In this document: positions 1-11,887 of the stretch, in pieces
Layout: the number at the start of each line of letters is the position of its first letter
How positions within the stretch are numbered: position 1 is the first letter of the stretch
From: Galerina marginata
Lineage: Eukaryota > Basidiomycota > Agaricomycetes > Agaricales > Galerinaceae
DNA length: 64,000 bases
Direction: 5' to 3'
Assembly (NCBI GenBank): GCA_023014335.1
Contig: JAECYW010000001.1
Location: forward strand, 1,178,001 to 1,242,000
Notes under the pieces: generated by a model
Database searches by the model: none
What the model was told of the DNA's origin: nothing
Seen by the model: only the letters and a program-made list of their open reading frames with translations
Position numbers and translations under genes: made by a program

Positions 1-2894
1 AAGATAATGAGCCAGTTTATCCTCAGTTGTGCAGATGTAGCCTTCGCCGCTCGTTTCCAAACCAGGTCGTCCAGCTCGACCAAAAACTTGGAGGACATCG
101 AGCACCGATAGATCAACGAATTTACCCTTCGCGCTGTCATAAACTTGAGTGCCTTTAATGATAACTATATAAACAAACTGTGAGTTTGATTTCCCAGTTA
201 GATACTTGAATACCTACCTGCGTGCGCGGGTAAATTAACACCCCAGGCTAATGTCGCAGTACAGCAAAGGACCTGTTCAAAACTAGAAATACAAAGATTG
301 GAATACAACTTGCTGTGTAAACACTAACCTTGATGGCTTTGGCCTCGAACATTCTTTCCATCATGTTGCGATCTGAACGAAGCATTCCCGCGTGGTGTAT
401 CCCAAAGCCGCTGTCAAAGAGTTGCTTCATTTCTTGATTCCTTGATTCTCCGATCTTTTGGCGAAAAAAATTCCATTGAGGATGGTCTTCACAGTTGAAT
501 TCCTCAAGGTTCCCTTCCAGGAGTGCCGTCTCGCGCAAACTCGTGGCAGCTTTCACCGTCTCCTTGCGAGCATGGACGAAGACCATGACTTGATGCCCGT
601 TAGCTACTAGCTCCGAAACCTTCTGAAATGTGACACTGTCAAGGTTCTTGCGCGATTGCAAACTACCAGGTTTTCCCTTAATACCCAAAAAATGTTGTTC
701 CAATGGGACGGGTCTAAAGGATGAATCGAAATAGAAAAGACCTTTGTGGCGGGAGACACTGGAAAGTAACATGTGAGATAACAAGAGGATGTATTTGACT
801 GGAAACGATATCGCACCACAGAAATTCAGCAACATCTCTGAAATTTGGAAGGGTGGCACTCAAACCGACGATTCGAATCATAGACTGGCTAGATTCGACC
901 TGGAGCAATCTGATTAATGATGGTCTGTCAAGGTCGCCTCCGAACTCACTTGTCGCAGCGTCCGTGCTACGATAGTCTCTATGACGGCGCCTCTTTCTTC
1001 GTTCAATAGATGTACCTCATCGATTATCAAAAGCTTTAGACTCTGTCACTGAGGTTTCAGAGAGCATCACTTAATCAAGACCATGATACAGACCGATGCA
1101 AGCTCCCCTTCGCCTGTTGGCTTCCTAGTCACAACATCCCATTTTTCCGGAGTCGTTACAATGACTTGGGTTCGAGCAATCTCGGCTCGTGTTAATTGCA
1201 TGTCACCTGGCACATTTAAGGTGTGTAAACGCTACAAAAAGTAACTAACTTACCTGTCAACTCGCGGACTTCGATAGAGAGCCATGCCAGCCGTCGACCA
1301 AGCTTTCGCACAATCTCCGACGCGAGGGCTTTCATGGGAGCGCTAGAATACAATCGAAGCACGTTCAAGCTCTCGTGCAGTTAAGAATCTCGCAGCCACT
1401 CACACGTAGATGATCTTAAAGGCGTCTCTGTCAATTGCTTGGGGAATTGGTGCACCAGTTGAAAAGTTGCGTGTGAGCCGATGTTGGTCGATTACCCGCA
1501 GAATAGTCAGCATGGCCACGTCTGTTTTCCCCTGAGTAAAATTAAGTAACTTCCTAACGTCCATTCTATGCAACACTGACTGCACCGGTGGGGGCTTTCA
1601 CATATCTTAGCCAAATCGATTCTCGTTTATGCAATAAACCACGTTACCACATATAAGCAAATTTTCATTTGAACCGTATGCCGTGGGGTATACTATCGAT
1701 TGGATCCGATTTAGTGCAGAATATCCCTGGTTTAATTGTGCATAAGAACTGGAGAAAGCATAAGACATTGTGCCGGCGCACCGTGAAGCTTCCTTTGACG
1801 ATATCATCAAGTTCAGATACCGAGATTAGGCGTTCTGTTGACATCGGTGGAACAGGCTTGGCCGGCGGGATAACGACTTCTTCGTATTCCTATAAACATG
1901 AGCGTAACCGGCTTCAGAAAGAGATTAAGAGTGTTTACTTCATGGGTCTGTCTTGAAGTGCCGAGAGGCAGCATATACTTGGATCCAAACTGAGACACTG
2001 AATTTCCTTGAGAGAGGCCACTTGATGAATAGACATGAGGAAGAACTTCCAGACCCGGTTGCTGAATCCGAAATGTAAAAAAAGAATTCATAAACGTGAA
2101 ATTGGAATTTACCTCCACCCCTGTAAAAAGAGGACGAGCGGCATTTGCATCGAATTGCTCTTGCATTCGCTGACGAGCACTGTCGAGGGAAAATACATGG
2201 GCGCCACCTGATTGAAGGTATATGATACAGTATTAAAGATCATTAAGGGAACACACCAGCAGGCTTAATTTTATTCACTGAAATATCAGTTTGCGGACGG
2301 GCTAAATGTTCGTCGAGCTTTACCCAACGTTAATGCGTGCCTTGAAAGAGGGTGGTTCTCGTACTTGTTCTGAAACGGACGATCGGTTGTCAAGAATGTG
2401 AACTACCAACTCAATTTCGTCGAACCCCAACAGTTCTGCGAGTTCGCCAGCAATTTCTTCCTTTGTTCTATGTGAAGTTAAGATGGCCAATAACGAAGGA
2501 ATAATATGGTCTGCATCAGGTTTTCTGAAGGTGAAGAGCAATTTCAAGAAAATGATATCAGGGTGAATTCTTTACAGAGCGTAGGTTTGAAGCTCACTTG
2601 TAAAGGGAAAGGAGGATTGGGTTGCTATCCTTCGAAAGTGGACCAAAGCTGTAAATTCTTAGGACAGAATCCCCCCAGGGATCACGTCCGTCCCATCCCT
2701 CATCATCCTCCGACAAAATAGAATTTTCAGGAGCATTGAACGCGTTAGCGACACTTTTTCAGACATTGAGGTTGATAAAGGCCCAGTAACGACCGGATAA
2801 CGACCAACCGTGTCCAGTCACTCGGGTCACCTCTGGGGAGACCAGCATCTGAGGAACCAAGCAGACCATCGATGTGCTTCAAGAACCCCCCCAT
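1..2894 (-). CDS. SLH1: Slh1/ASCC3-like Ski2-family RNA helicase, N-terminal part (3' end beyond window)
   Basis: Multi-exon gene on the minus strand, probably starting at the ATG at 2894-2892 ([12 protein letters not shown]). First intron is about 2597-2525. Helicase motifs of the first cassette can be read in order: GKTDVAML (part of motif I), [11 protein letters not shown] (motif II), GLSATLPN (motif III), [10 protein letters not shown] (motif IV) and [10 protein letters not shown] (motif VI, near position 60). This is the Brr2/ASCC3 subgroup of Ski2-like helicases. The N terminus looks like ASCC3/Slh1, the ribosome-quality-control-trigger helicase, rather than the longer Brr2, but Brr2 cannot be fully excluded from half a gene. 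The second cassette would lie left of the window. Reading from exon 1 into the acidic stretch ([12 protein letters not shown]) needs one base fewer in a run of five T at 2755-2759. It shares a 321-bp divergent promoter region with the CoA-transferase gene. Confidence 0.85.
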
Positions 2895-3215
2895 CTCAAG
2901 GATGTTTGGTGATACAAAATGATATCGTGCTTCTTGTCCGCGGTGTTAGCTTCGAGTCAAATTTGTCAGGGAAGGGACCGGAAGAAGAAGAGATAACGTT
3001 ATTCTGGTTGTTATAAGTCCAGGATGTCAGTTGCTGATCAGCTTTTGCTCATCCTTTCCCACCTTTATTCTCACGCTATGAATATTAATGTCCACCTGGA
3101 CCCAGTTCCGGAGTTTCCAATCTTTCGCTTTTCACGCCCTTCCCCGTTGCGCTCCATTCCACGTAGAGAGTGGTTAAAGCGTCGAATTGCTCTGCAACTG
3201 TCTCGCCTTTAAGCC
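2895..3215. promoter_or_regulatory. Divergent intergenic region SLH1 / CoA transferase
   Basis: This 321-bp gap separates two ATG codons pointing outwards, so it must hold both promoters. I see no recognisable motif. Small open frames here have no family resemblance. Confidence 0.5.
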
Positions 3216-5357
3216 ATGTTTAGAGTCACGCAGGTGTCCCGGTCTTGCGCAACCGGTGTGAAGCCGTCTATCCGTCTAGCACTGTTCGTCTCCAGTCCCG
3301 GAAATGTACGATGGTTTAGTACACCCGCCGATTTACGAGTCTCAAACACCTCGAAAGTCTGGACTTCTGCAGACGAGGCTGTAAAGGACATTAAATCAGG
3401 CTCAGTGCTCCTCTGTGGTGGTGAGTCTAATTATAAAACAGTCATGCCGAAATTACACTAAGATATCGTTTTCCATAGGATTTGGTCTGGCAGGCATACC
3501 AGGTCATTTTAAATCACTGCGGACCATACGAACATTCTACCTCACTAAATAAACTTTTAGATACCCTTCTTGGCGCTTTGGCGAAACGCACGGCTGTCCA
3601 GGACTTGACGGGAGTCTCAAACAATGCCGGAGGTGGCGACTCTGGACTAGGTGGGCGTGCTTAGGTAGACGTCTTCTTGAATCTTATTCTGTCCTCGCAG
3701 ATAAGTTGTTGAATACCAATCAGCTTAGCAAGGTCGTCGCCTCGTACCCTGGGAGGTAAAATCACACATTATACGGCAGGCATATTTCGCTAAATGGCTT
3801 GCAGCAACAAAAACTTTGAAAGCAGATACCTATCCGGAAGAATTACCCTGGAACTTGTTCCTCAAGGTACGCTTGCAGAACGTCTACGTGCACATGCTGC
3901 TGGAATTCCCGGGTTCTTTACCCCCACTGGAGCCTCGACGGCTGTCGAAGAAGGTACGATACCACAACGATATAACGAAGGAGGAGCGGCCAATGGTGTC
4001 GCCATTCCCGGAATCCCCAAGGAGGCTAGAGAGATTAACGGCAAAAGATATATCCTCGAGCCAGCGTTAGCAGGAGATGTTGCTTTCGTGCGGGCCTGGA
4101 AAGTGGATGAAGTCGGTAACTGTGTCTTCCGGTATGTGCGCATGAATGGTTTCGTCCACAGTATCGCCTTACTTTTTGGTGGAAAGATATGCTTCACAAA
4201 ATTTCAGTGCGGTGATGGCAAAGAATGCAAAGCTGACGATTGTTGAGGTATTTGACTTTCACTACCACCAAAATTCACTCATTTTTGTCATACCCCATCA
4301 TAGGCAGAAAATATTGTTCCAGTTGGCTCTATATCACCGAATTCAATTCATGTGCCAGGCATATATGTCGATCGCATTGTACCTGCCACAGTAAAGAAAC
4401 GCATTGAAATCTATACACTAGCCAAAAAAGGAAACGAAAATGAAGCTTCCGTGTCCCCTAGAAAAGGCTGCTGCTATAGCTCAGCGTCATCGAATTGCCA
4501 AGCGTGCTGCGAAGGAAATCAAAGACGGGTTTTATGTCAATCTCGGTATTGGGATGCCAACGCTTGTGCCGGAGTATTTAGAACCTGGAATAAAAGTTTG
4601 GCTTCAGAGTGAGAACGGTATCTTAGGCATGGGCCCATACCCAACAGAAAATGAAGTCGATGCGTGAGTTACAGGTCTTCGTTTCAACAGTCTCGCAGCT
4701 AATACCATCGACGCCTTTCCAGTGATCTCATCAACGCCGGAAAGGAGACCGTCACTCTTCTTCCCGGAGCTTCGATTTTCGGTATGTCGGTTTATCCATG
4801 GGGCAGCGGCGCTCGGTGACAACAATTTCCTCAGACTCCAGTGAATCCTTTGCAATGATTCGGGGCGGGCATGTCGACGTTGCAATCCTCGGCGTATGTT
4901 AACCACTCGAAATTTTCTACCGAATGCTTAACTCAACTCAACTAATCAGGCCATGGAAGTTTCGAAGGCAGGGGATATCGCTAATTTCATGATCCCGGGG
5001 AAACTGCTCAAGGGTAAAAATTAATTGGTCATGTCCTTGTTTTGATTTCCTGAAATTCTCATTTTAGGCATTGGTGGTGCTATGGATTTGGTCTCCAATC
5101 CCGACAAAACCAAAGTCATTGTTGTCATGGAGCACTGTTCAAAGAACGGGAAACCCAAGATTCTTAACCAATGCTCTCTCCCTCTCACAGGTGCTCGGAC
5201 CGTGAGCACAATAATCACTGAGCTCGCTGTCTTCGAAGTGGACAGGGTCTCAGGAGAGATGGAGTTGACAGATCTGGCAGAGGGTGTCACTTTGGAAGAG
5301 GTCAAGGGAAAGACCGGTGGAGACTTCAAGGTCGCCAGTCAAATCGGATCTTTCTGA
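3216..5357 (+). CDS. Succinyl-CoA:3-ketoacid CoA transferase (mitochondrial SCOT)
   Basis: Transfers CoA from succinyl-CoA to acetoacetate, a step in ketone-body and C4 acid metabolism in the mitochondrial matrix. The start at 3216 gives an Arg/Ser-rich presequence ([14 protein letters not shown]). Several introns interrupt the gene, for example after LLCGG near 3420 and after GIP near 3505. Alpha-type domain signatures are [29 protein letters not shown] and [12 protein letters not shown]. Beta-type domain signatures are [15 protein letters not shown] and [12 protein letters not shown], where the Glu of SENG is the expected catalytic residue that forms the CoA thioester. The C terminus has [20 protein letters not shown] and ends at VASQIGSF. 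Both halves are fused in one protein, as in eukaryotic SCOT. It converges on the next gene with only 35 bp between stop codons. Confidence 0.92.
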
Positions 5358-5392
5358 GTATCATATAACTGTTGATGACAATGAAATAATAT

Positions 5393-7257
5393 TCAATGGC
5401 AGAATAGGCCAGGGCTGTTGAAACGGTTCCACAATAAAAAGGTATATGGCTCAGAAGCGTAGGTAACAAAAACCACTGTCAATACCAACAAAATGTGCCA
5501 TCCTAGGTAATATTGTTGACATGGCATGGGTATCCTGTTTCCAATGAGCGGAGTCCAAAACCACATCCAAAAGACAGATGATAAACCTCCAAGTCCAGTC
5601 TTCGGTTTGATACTATCAGACGTGAAAGGTGTGTTGGCGATACCTCTCAACGCAACCACGTACCATGCCATGGTAACTCCAGCGCCTATTAGTTTAATCT
5701 TTGGAGTGATGCTCCACATCCAATTGAAAGGTGGGTATTCCAGGATCCAAGGTTGTTGTAAGTCTGGCTCGCAATGGAAATGAACATTGTCCCAGCGCCG
5801 AGGATCGTCAATCCTTCCACGAAGAAGCAATGGGAGATCGGGACAGAGAACAGCGCCTCGTCCAACGCCAAGAAGATCAGCGTGTCTCAAACCAAGCGCT
5901 GAACGAAGCAAACCAGGGGTGCGAAGTCCCCCAGTTAGCAAAATGAGGGGTAATGGTCGTTGAGAAACTCCTCGCAAGGAGTCTAGAGACTGGAGTGCTT
6001 GATGAGAAAAATGAGCGAAAAATGCCTGACGTGGAGATTCCGAAGAAGACGTCATAAAGTCTGCGCCAGGGCGACAAAGTTAGTAAAAGTAACCAACCTA
6101 TTGCGATTGGAAATGGAACGGACCTGGCTTCTCGTAGTCTCCGCCGCTGATCTCTACTATATCGACTAATCCCCAACTTGCGATGGTGAGCAAGTGATCA
6201 AGTGCACGCCTTTCACCCTCGCTGAGAGATTCACTCATTGTTGCTTTTGCGAAACTGTAATCAGCAGCATTTAACTTGATGCATATAGCAAAATCTTTGG
6301 CTGTGGACTCGCGTATACGCCAAACTATGCGACGAATCATGTCAAGGGCATTTTCGGACGAATAGATATCTTGTCGCCGGTTCGCCTGCAAAATGGTGAA
6401 TGGTTTTGTATATCTCGGCTCAAGTATATCTGACCTTTTCCGAGAGAAATTGAGCAAGAAGATCTATAACACGCAACGAGACAGTAAGAGTGTGCCAATT
6501 AAACAAAAAACAAAACCGACATCCATGAGCAGCGTGTAATTGTACACCATCAAAGCCTGTTAAGTGCGCCAACTTAGCACCGTCAACGAAGCGATCGACA
6601 ACTGAGACGATATCCGATTCTGTCATCGCCTTCGGGGTCTGAAACATGGTCAGGTTCACAACGGTTGAGGCAAGTGATTTATCGCTGCCAGATCCGACTG
6701 GAATTGCACTAGGTGCTAAAGGGGCCTGGAACGGAAGTCGTCCACCTATAAAATTACTTGACTGCCGACCTGAATGGTTGAGCTGCATTATAGCGAGAGT
6801 CTTATTGCCTTTGAGGGGAATTGTGACCCGAGTTGGATAGAGACCATGGATAGACTCGGCCAGCCGTCGAAACGGTTGTAGGAGGTCCTCAGCAAAAGGA
6901 AATGCCGGAAGAACTAGGTCCCGTCCAAGGGTGAGATGGTCCTGAGCTATTTGTACGTTTCCAGTCACCACCATTCCCCACTCGTACTTCGCCCATTCCG
7001 AATACAATCGAAAGTGATACTCGTTGGGAGGCCCACCAGCGAAAGACGCAAGATGCTCATACATCGCAACCTTGAAGAACGAGTACATAAGTCGCAAACT
7101 TGTGGAATTTGAATGCTAAGTGCACCTTGACGAGTCTATTCTGAACCAGCAGACCACACGGAAGTGTCGCCGAGTGGAAAATGGTGGCAGGAATAGTGGG
7201 GTCTGGTTCACTTGTCGTGAAAATGCCTGGCATCCCTTTGTCCCGAACATCAGACAT
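5393..7257 (-). CDS. Old yellow enzyme-like NADH:flavin oxidoreductase with C-terminal hydrophobic tail
   Basis: FMN-dependent oxidoreductase of the OYE/NADH:flavin oxidoreductase family. Start ATG is at 7257 (MSDVRDKGMPGIF) and the first intron follows QNRLVK. The TIM-barrel features are EWGMVVTGNVQI, IMQLNHSGRQ, the GFDGVQLHAAHG segment with the His pair that binds substrate oxygen, LLAQFLSEK, VDIVEISGGDYE and the FMN phosphate-loop region LLTGGLRTPG...ADLLGVGRG. After the barrel the frame continues for about 120 residues with two hydrophobic stretches (around GAGVTMAWYVVAL and WHILLVLTVVFV). It is therefore probably anchored in a membrane, as in some basidiomycete relatives. The physiological substrate is unknown. 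An intron inside the C-terminal part cannot be excluded. Confidence 0.82.
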
Positions 7258-7872
7258 TGCGATAATTGTACAAGTGATTGAGATAATAAAGCTTCAGTGA
7301 AGGTAGCGTCAAAGCATCAGGGTGAGGGTGTAGTCAAAGGGTTTACAATCGTCGAGCCTTGCGATTGTGTAGTGCCAATGGCTAAGTTTGGCAGGAGACC
7401 TCCGAGTGGCAACTCGGAGAAACGGATGTTAAAATGAGGGCCGGATACCGGTGATAATGATAATGAGCGCTCACTTGGAACCCCGCAATCGCGCCAAAAT
7501 TTCTATTCATTGGCTACGGCCTATATACATGTAATTACGCTGCTAAAATGAATGGGGACGTCGGCGAAGAGGGAAGAAAAAAAATGCAATGGAGAGGGCC
7601 TCGACATCGCCCGACTGCCACTGCAAGTGGAATAGAATGGAGAAAAGGAGACAATAAACGGTGTGATTCGTCGGCGCCTGTCGTTTTGCGCTTGGACGGC
7701 CTCACAATAAGTTGACAAGAACCGGAAGCGCACTGCCGTATGGGAAGTTCTATGAAGTTGAACAAAATAATGTAAGCTGCGTGATAGATGCCGGCAGAAA
7801 GGATGGAATATTGTGCAACAACGGCCTGATTGTTAGGAGGCCTAGTACCTTGAGGAGAAACAGAGATTGTAA
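7258..7872. other. Intergenic region, no gene seen
   Basis: About 615 bp between the OYE start codon and the EFR3 stop codon. It should contain the OYE promoter and the EFR3 3' end. Open frames here are short and unlike any family I know. Confidence 0.5.
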
Positions 7873-10800
7873 CTACCCTTGACTGGATTTCTGTAAGGCC
7901 GGGAATGTCGCCTTTAAAAGGTTGCTGTTCTGTTTGCTGATTCCAAGTCGAGTGAGGACGTCGCGAACTTCGCCTGTACCGCCGCTTGGTGTAGACCGTT
8001 TTTTGGCTCTCGACCTCGACCTTGTTTGTGTCAGTCGCAAATTCATGTCTCCCCCCATGAACGACGACGACGCATGGTCAAGCGTAGAAATTGAAGGAGG
8101 TCGAGCTAGGGCAGGATTCGACATACTGCTACGGCCTTCTAATGCTTCTCGGAGATCGGTTACGCCAAGACCACGAGCGGATCGTGCCAGGCTTTGTAAG
8201 GAGACATTTTCAATGTGCATCAGTGCTGGTGAGATCTTGAGCAGTGGCGAGATTCCATCTCCACGAAAGGTAGTCTCGTATCCTGACGAAGTTTCAACTA
8301 GAATAGCTCTATCAGACACGGAAACGCAGGCAATTGCTGGAGTAACTTACAATCTCTAAGAGCTAGTTCGGGGGTCCATTTAGCAGTCAGGCGTCGGTGC
8401 AGTCCATCCTGGTCAACTCCAAAAGCTTCCTGGACGGTCCTACAAGAGGTGACCGAGAGGATCGCAGGATCGACGTCAATTCCCAGCGAAGAGTTAGAGG
8501 TGAATACTGATGTCGAGGAAGGGCCGGGCAAAGTTGACAATGATAACATTGCCTTCAATGAGTCAATTGAATTTAGACTCGTAGTTTTCGAAAAAGGAGT
8601 TTGTTTACCTTTTCAGCAGTATCGACAAGTTGCTGTATTTTCCATACTCGCCCAATGACAAGCCAAATATGTGCTATGACAGTCTTAATCGTGATGATCC
8701 TTTGAAGAAGATTTGAGTCAACATCTTCTGTATTCAAGGCAATATTCAATGCTAAAATCATGGGTATTCCCGCTAGCAAGCCATGTATTGGGAGATGCAC
8801 CTGGATCGTCGTGAGGACTTTCAGAATACTGGCGTAGTCTTCTTCTGAAGCTTTGGCAGAGGTGGTATAGTGAGATGGCGTCCGTTCAAGCAGTCGGAGA
8901 ACCAATGATTCTTTTCGAGCCCTGGGTCCATGCTGCGCAGAGGATGAACGGCGGTTGATATTTTGGGGAGGAGAAAGGGTTTCTGCCAGGTCCTGGTGAC
9001 CATCTGAACCTGTAGGCGGAACAACAGTAACTGAAGGTTCGTCGTACGTGGATTGATGCACGTCCGATAACGTAGCCGTTGGTGTCCCCAATGTCGGAGA
9101 CGTGGCCAGAATGTAGAGGTATGCGTGAACAGAATTGAGGAATTTACTTGTGCCATCGCTTATGTTGGGGAAAGCACCTAGACCGTATCGGAATGAACCA
9201 TCTGCAAGGCGCCGCAAGTGCTTTGTACTCTCGGGGTCGCCGATTTCACCGTGCTTCGGCATTTCTTGAGTGATATAGTAGATCAAGGCAGACGAACACT
9301 CTTTCCGCAATAAGGGGTCAGCATCACATAATAGACTCAGTGTGTCTTGCCAGATATCAGGAGGAACTTTGGTCCTGCGCGAGGCTCGTTCTTCTGCTGC
9401 TCGCGATGTATCCAGAGATGTCCGATTCCTTTTAGTGGATTCCAGGCTAGCCGTCCCGCCACCTTCGTTAAAGGAGTCGGCGGAATCATTGGTATTAGCG
9501 GCCTGAATGAGACCCACAAGACCGTCTAATACGCAACGAATTGCCGAGGACCTGCTATGTGAAGAAATTGACTTATCCCGGGCAAGTACTCCCTGTACTT
9601 CGATTACGACGAGTCGACTGATAAGTTCTCCCTAACAACATATGAGACATTCCTCGCAAATAGTACGGTGAGGGTACTAACCGCAAGGTCTTGTATCTGG
9701 TCAGAATAATATACATGACAGCCAAGAGACGAGATGCATTCAACGAAGGCTGGTAAAATTGGATCTTCTGGGTTCGCTGAGATACGACGGAGTAGAAGGG
9801 TTAGAAGGTTGGACATGATATCAGACGACTGATAAGTTGATGAGAGGTGTGTGGGAACTGAATACAGAAGTGACCATGGCCGTCAGGGACCGATGGAGAG
9901 GAGAAGTTTCCGATATATCTTGATTGGAAAGAAGACTGTCTACGAGCCAGGTGGGAACGACGTAGCGGTATTGATATTGAGCCCATTCGGCAGTCTTCTG
10001 TGCAAACCAGCAACAGTGGTCCAGGTTCGTCCAGCATTTAAGAGCATTCAAATTATCGAAGGAAGACTGCATAATATACCCAAGTTGAGCACCATTTGCG
10101 TGGCTCAACAGGGAGAAAAGGGCATGTAGCGTCGCGTCGGAGACATCGGTGGTCGAAGGGCCTTTATCTCCGTCGATATGGACATGAATGGAAGCAGCCC
10201 GCCGCTCGAGAGCAGGTCGGGTCCTAAATTCCGCTAGATATGGCGATGAAGGGGCTTCCTTGACTGCAGAAGATCTGTGATAGCAATTGAGAGGTTGTGA
10301 TTTAGGAACAATAATTGCGACTTACTGCACATCCAAAGTAGATATAGGGGTTTCAAATAGGACGACCATAATTGGCCGCAAGATCGTTGCAACTTGAGAG
10401 CCGAAGTGGCCAATATCGTTGTAAAGAGCTTCGGAATTCAATGCCGCGGTAAGAGAAGCTATGCCTATCAATCGTGTCCTATAGGGAGAAAAGATTAACA
10501 AATGTGGTCGATAGCAGTAAAAAAAATTGCCTGTTCTGAGTTTCTTGATCAGGAGAGTTTGAGCAACTCAATGTTGAGAATTGCATAAGTATAGATAAAT
10601 AATCTTTCGTTATATAGCTGTCTGCTCCGATCAGGTGTCCATTTGTATAGGTCGTCCAAGCGGTAAACTGTTGGAATTTTAAGAATAGACACTTTCAAGG
10701 CAGTGAAAAACATACAACAGAAGCGGCTCTTGCCACGACTTCAAGATCTGACGGGACTGAAACAAGAGTAAAGTCCACAGATCCAATAAGGGAGGGGGAA

Positions 10801-11208
10801 AGAAGGGCGATATCCCTCCTGCATTCTGTTGCAAGTGACCGAAATATCGACAGTGAAATAAGGAGAGAACTTCGAACCAAGATCAGAGGTGAGCCGGAGT
10901 ATAAACCGACTTAACTCACGCTCTCGACCGAATGTTCCCCGACTTTGCCTTTCTGCATTCTAGCTTCAAACGCTTTTCCAACTCACTACCAATTTTGGCT
11001 AACTTTTCAGGATGATTTGACCTATACAATGGATTAGATCGCCATCCTCGGACATGAACAATATTAAAATAATAACGGACGCATAATAAGTCAATCGACT
11101 GAGTTCATGTGAATTTGGAGAATAATCGGGTCCAGCTGTGAGCAAGGCAGAAGTTGGAGGATAGCATGAGTTGAGGAGTTTCACGTGATTAGGTGTGAAT
11201 AAGTGCAT
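7873..11208 (-). CDS. EFR3: EFR3 plasma-membrane scaffold protein
   Basis: EFR3 anchors the PI4-kinase Stt4/PI4KIIIalpha complex to the plasma membrane. The N terminus from the ATG at 11208 reads MHLFTPNHVKLLNSCYPP, then SPNSHELSRLTYYAS followed by GSELEKRLK. This is the conserved start of fungal EFR3, and its Cys is a possible lipidation site. Many exons of helical, armadillo-like sequence follow. A mid-region segment has DPLLRKECSSALIYYITQEMP. Ser/Thr-rich low-complexity stretches surround it (for example RRSSSAQHGPRARKESLVLR). The C terminus is basic (RSRSRAKKRS) and ends at LQKSSQG. Length (roughly 950-1,000 residues) suits the family. Identification rests mainly on the N-terminal block. 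Confidence 0.8.
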
Positions 11209-11887
11209 GGGTCGTAATGAGCGTCGTCCCGCAAGAAAGTCAGAGTATTAAACAATAGATTCAAGTAAAGGTGGATCTCGCCAAAGTGCGCTGGTCAGAA
11301 AGAACTGTCGCAATAACTGCGTTCATGGATCATGGCCAACTTCAAGGCACTCACAGATGTCATGAGCGTGATGAGACGTGTTGTGGGAATAATGTGACGG
11401 TCACACGATTAGTATACTTAAATCGAACAAGAAAGATCACCCTTCCCTGCCTTCCGACTTTCATTTTCTTGCATGATTCCTCACATGTGCGTATACCGTT
11501 CCTTTTTATTATGTGATGAAATTTGCTGTGCACCAGGCCAAGTGTTTATACACATTGACGACAATTTCCCTGGTGCCCTTTTTACGCTTGGGCGCCCTGA
11601 CTTTTTTGTTTTGCTTTTCATCACAACCCAATGCTCATATACCCCCCAACAGAAAGTGCAGCTACTGGTACCTGTTTATGATCATGACCCTACACTGGGT
11701 TGTTCGCCAAGTCGCTTGATTGCTTTGTAGTCCATTGTTGGGTTTTCGATGGGGTTGATGAACCGTTGAGCCATTGGGGTGTTTAACTTTAAGCCTTGAA
11801 AAGACTAGAAAAAATTGTTGTATTGTAATGGGTTATTTTAACGGATACATCAATATATCATCTCAATCCTCCACTAGTAGTTGCTAT
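11209..11887. other. Intergenic region, no gene seen
   Basis: About 680 bp between the EFR3 start and the aldose epimerase stop. It should contain the EFR3 promoter and the epimerase terminator. No conserved coding segment, RNA gene or repeat was recognised. Confidence 0.5.

Noticed and set aside
1..2894. Brr2 (spliceosomal helicase) as identity of the left-edge gene
   Set aside because: Brr2 and ASCC3 share the helicase motifs seen here. The short N-terminal region and the exon 1 sequence fit ASCC3/Slh1 better. Kept as a stated alternative only.
3862..4197. Antisense open frame across the CoA-transferase gene
   Set aside because: It mirrors strongly conserved sense coding sequence and has no family resemblance of its own.
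7521..7765. Overlapping minus-strand frames of 70-76 codons upstream of the OYE gene
   Set aside because: No conserved motif, biased composition, and two overlapping frames with similar quality indicate chance.
7922..8359. 145-codon plus-strand frame opposite the EFR3 3' end
   Set aside because: Antisense to a coding exon with low-complexity basic sequence; no start context or domain.
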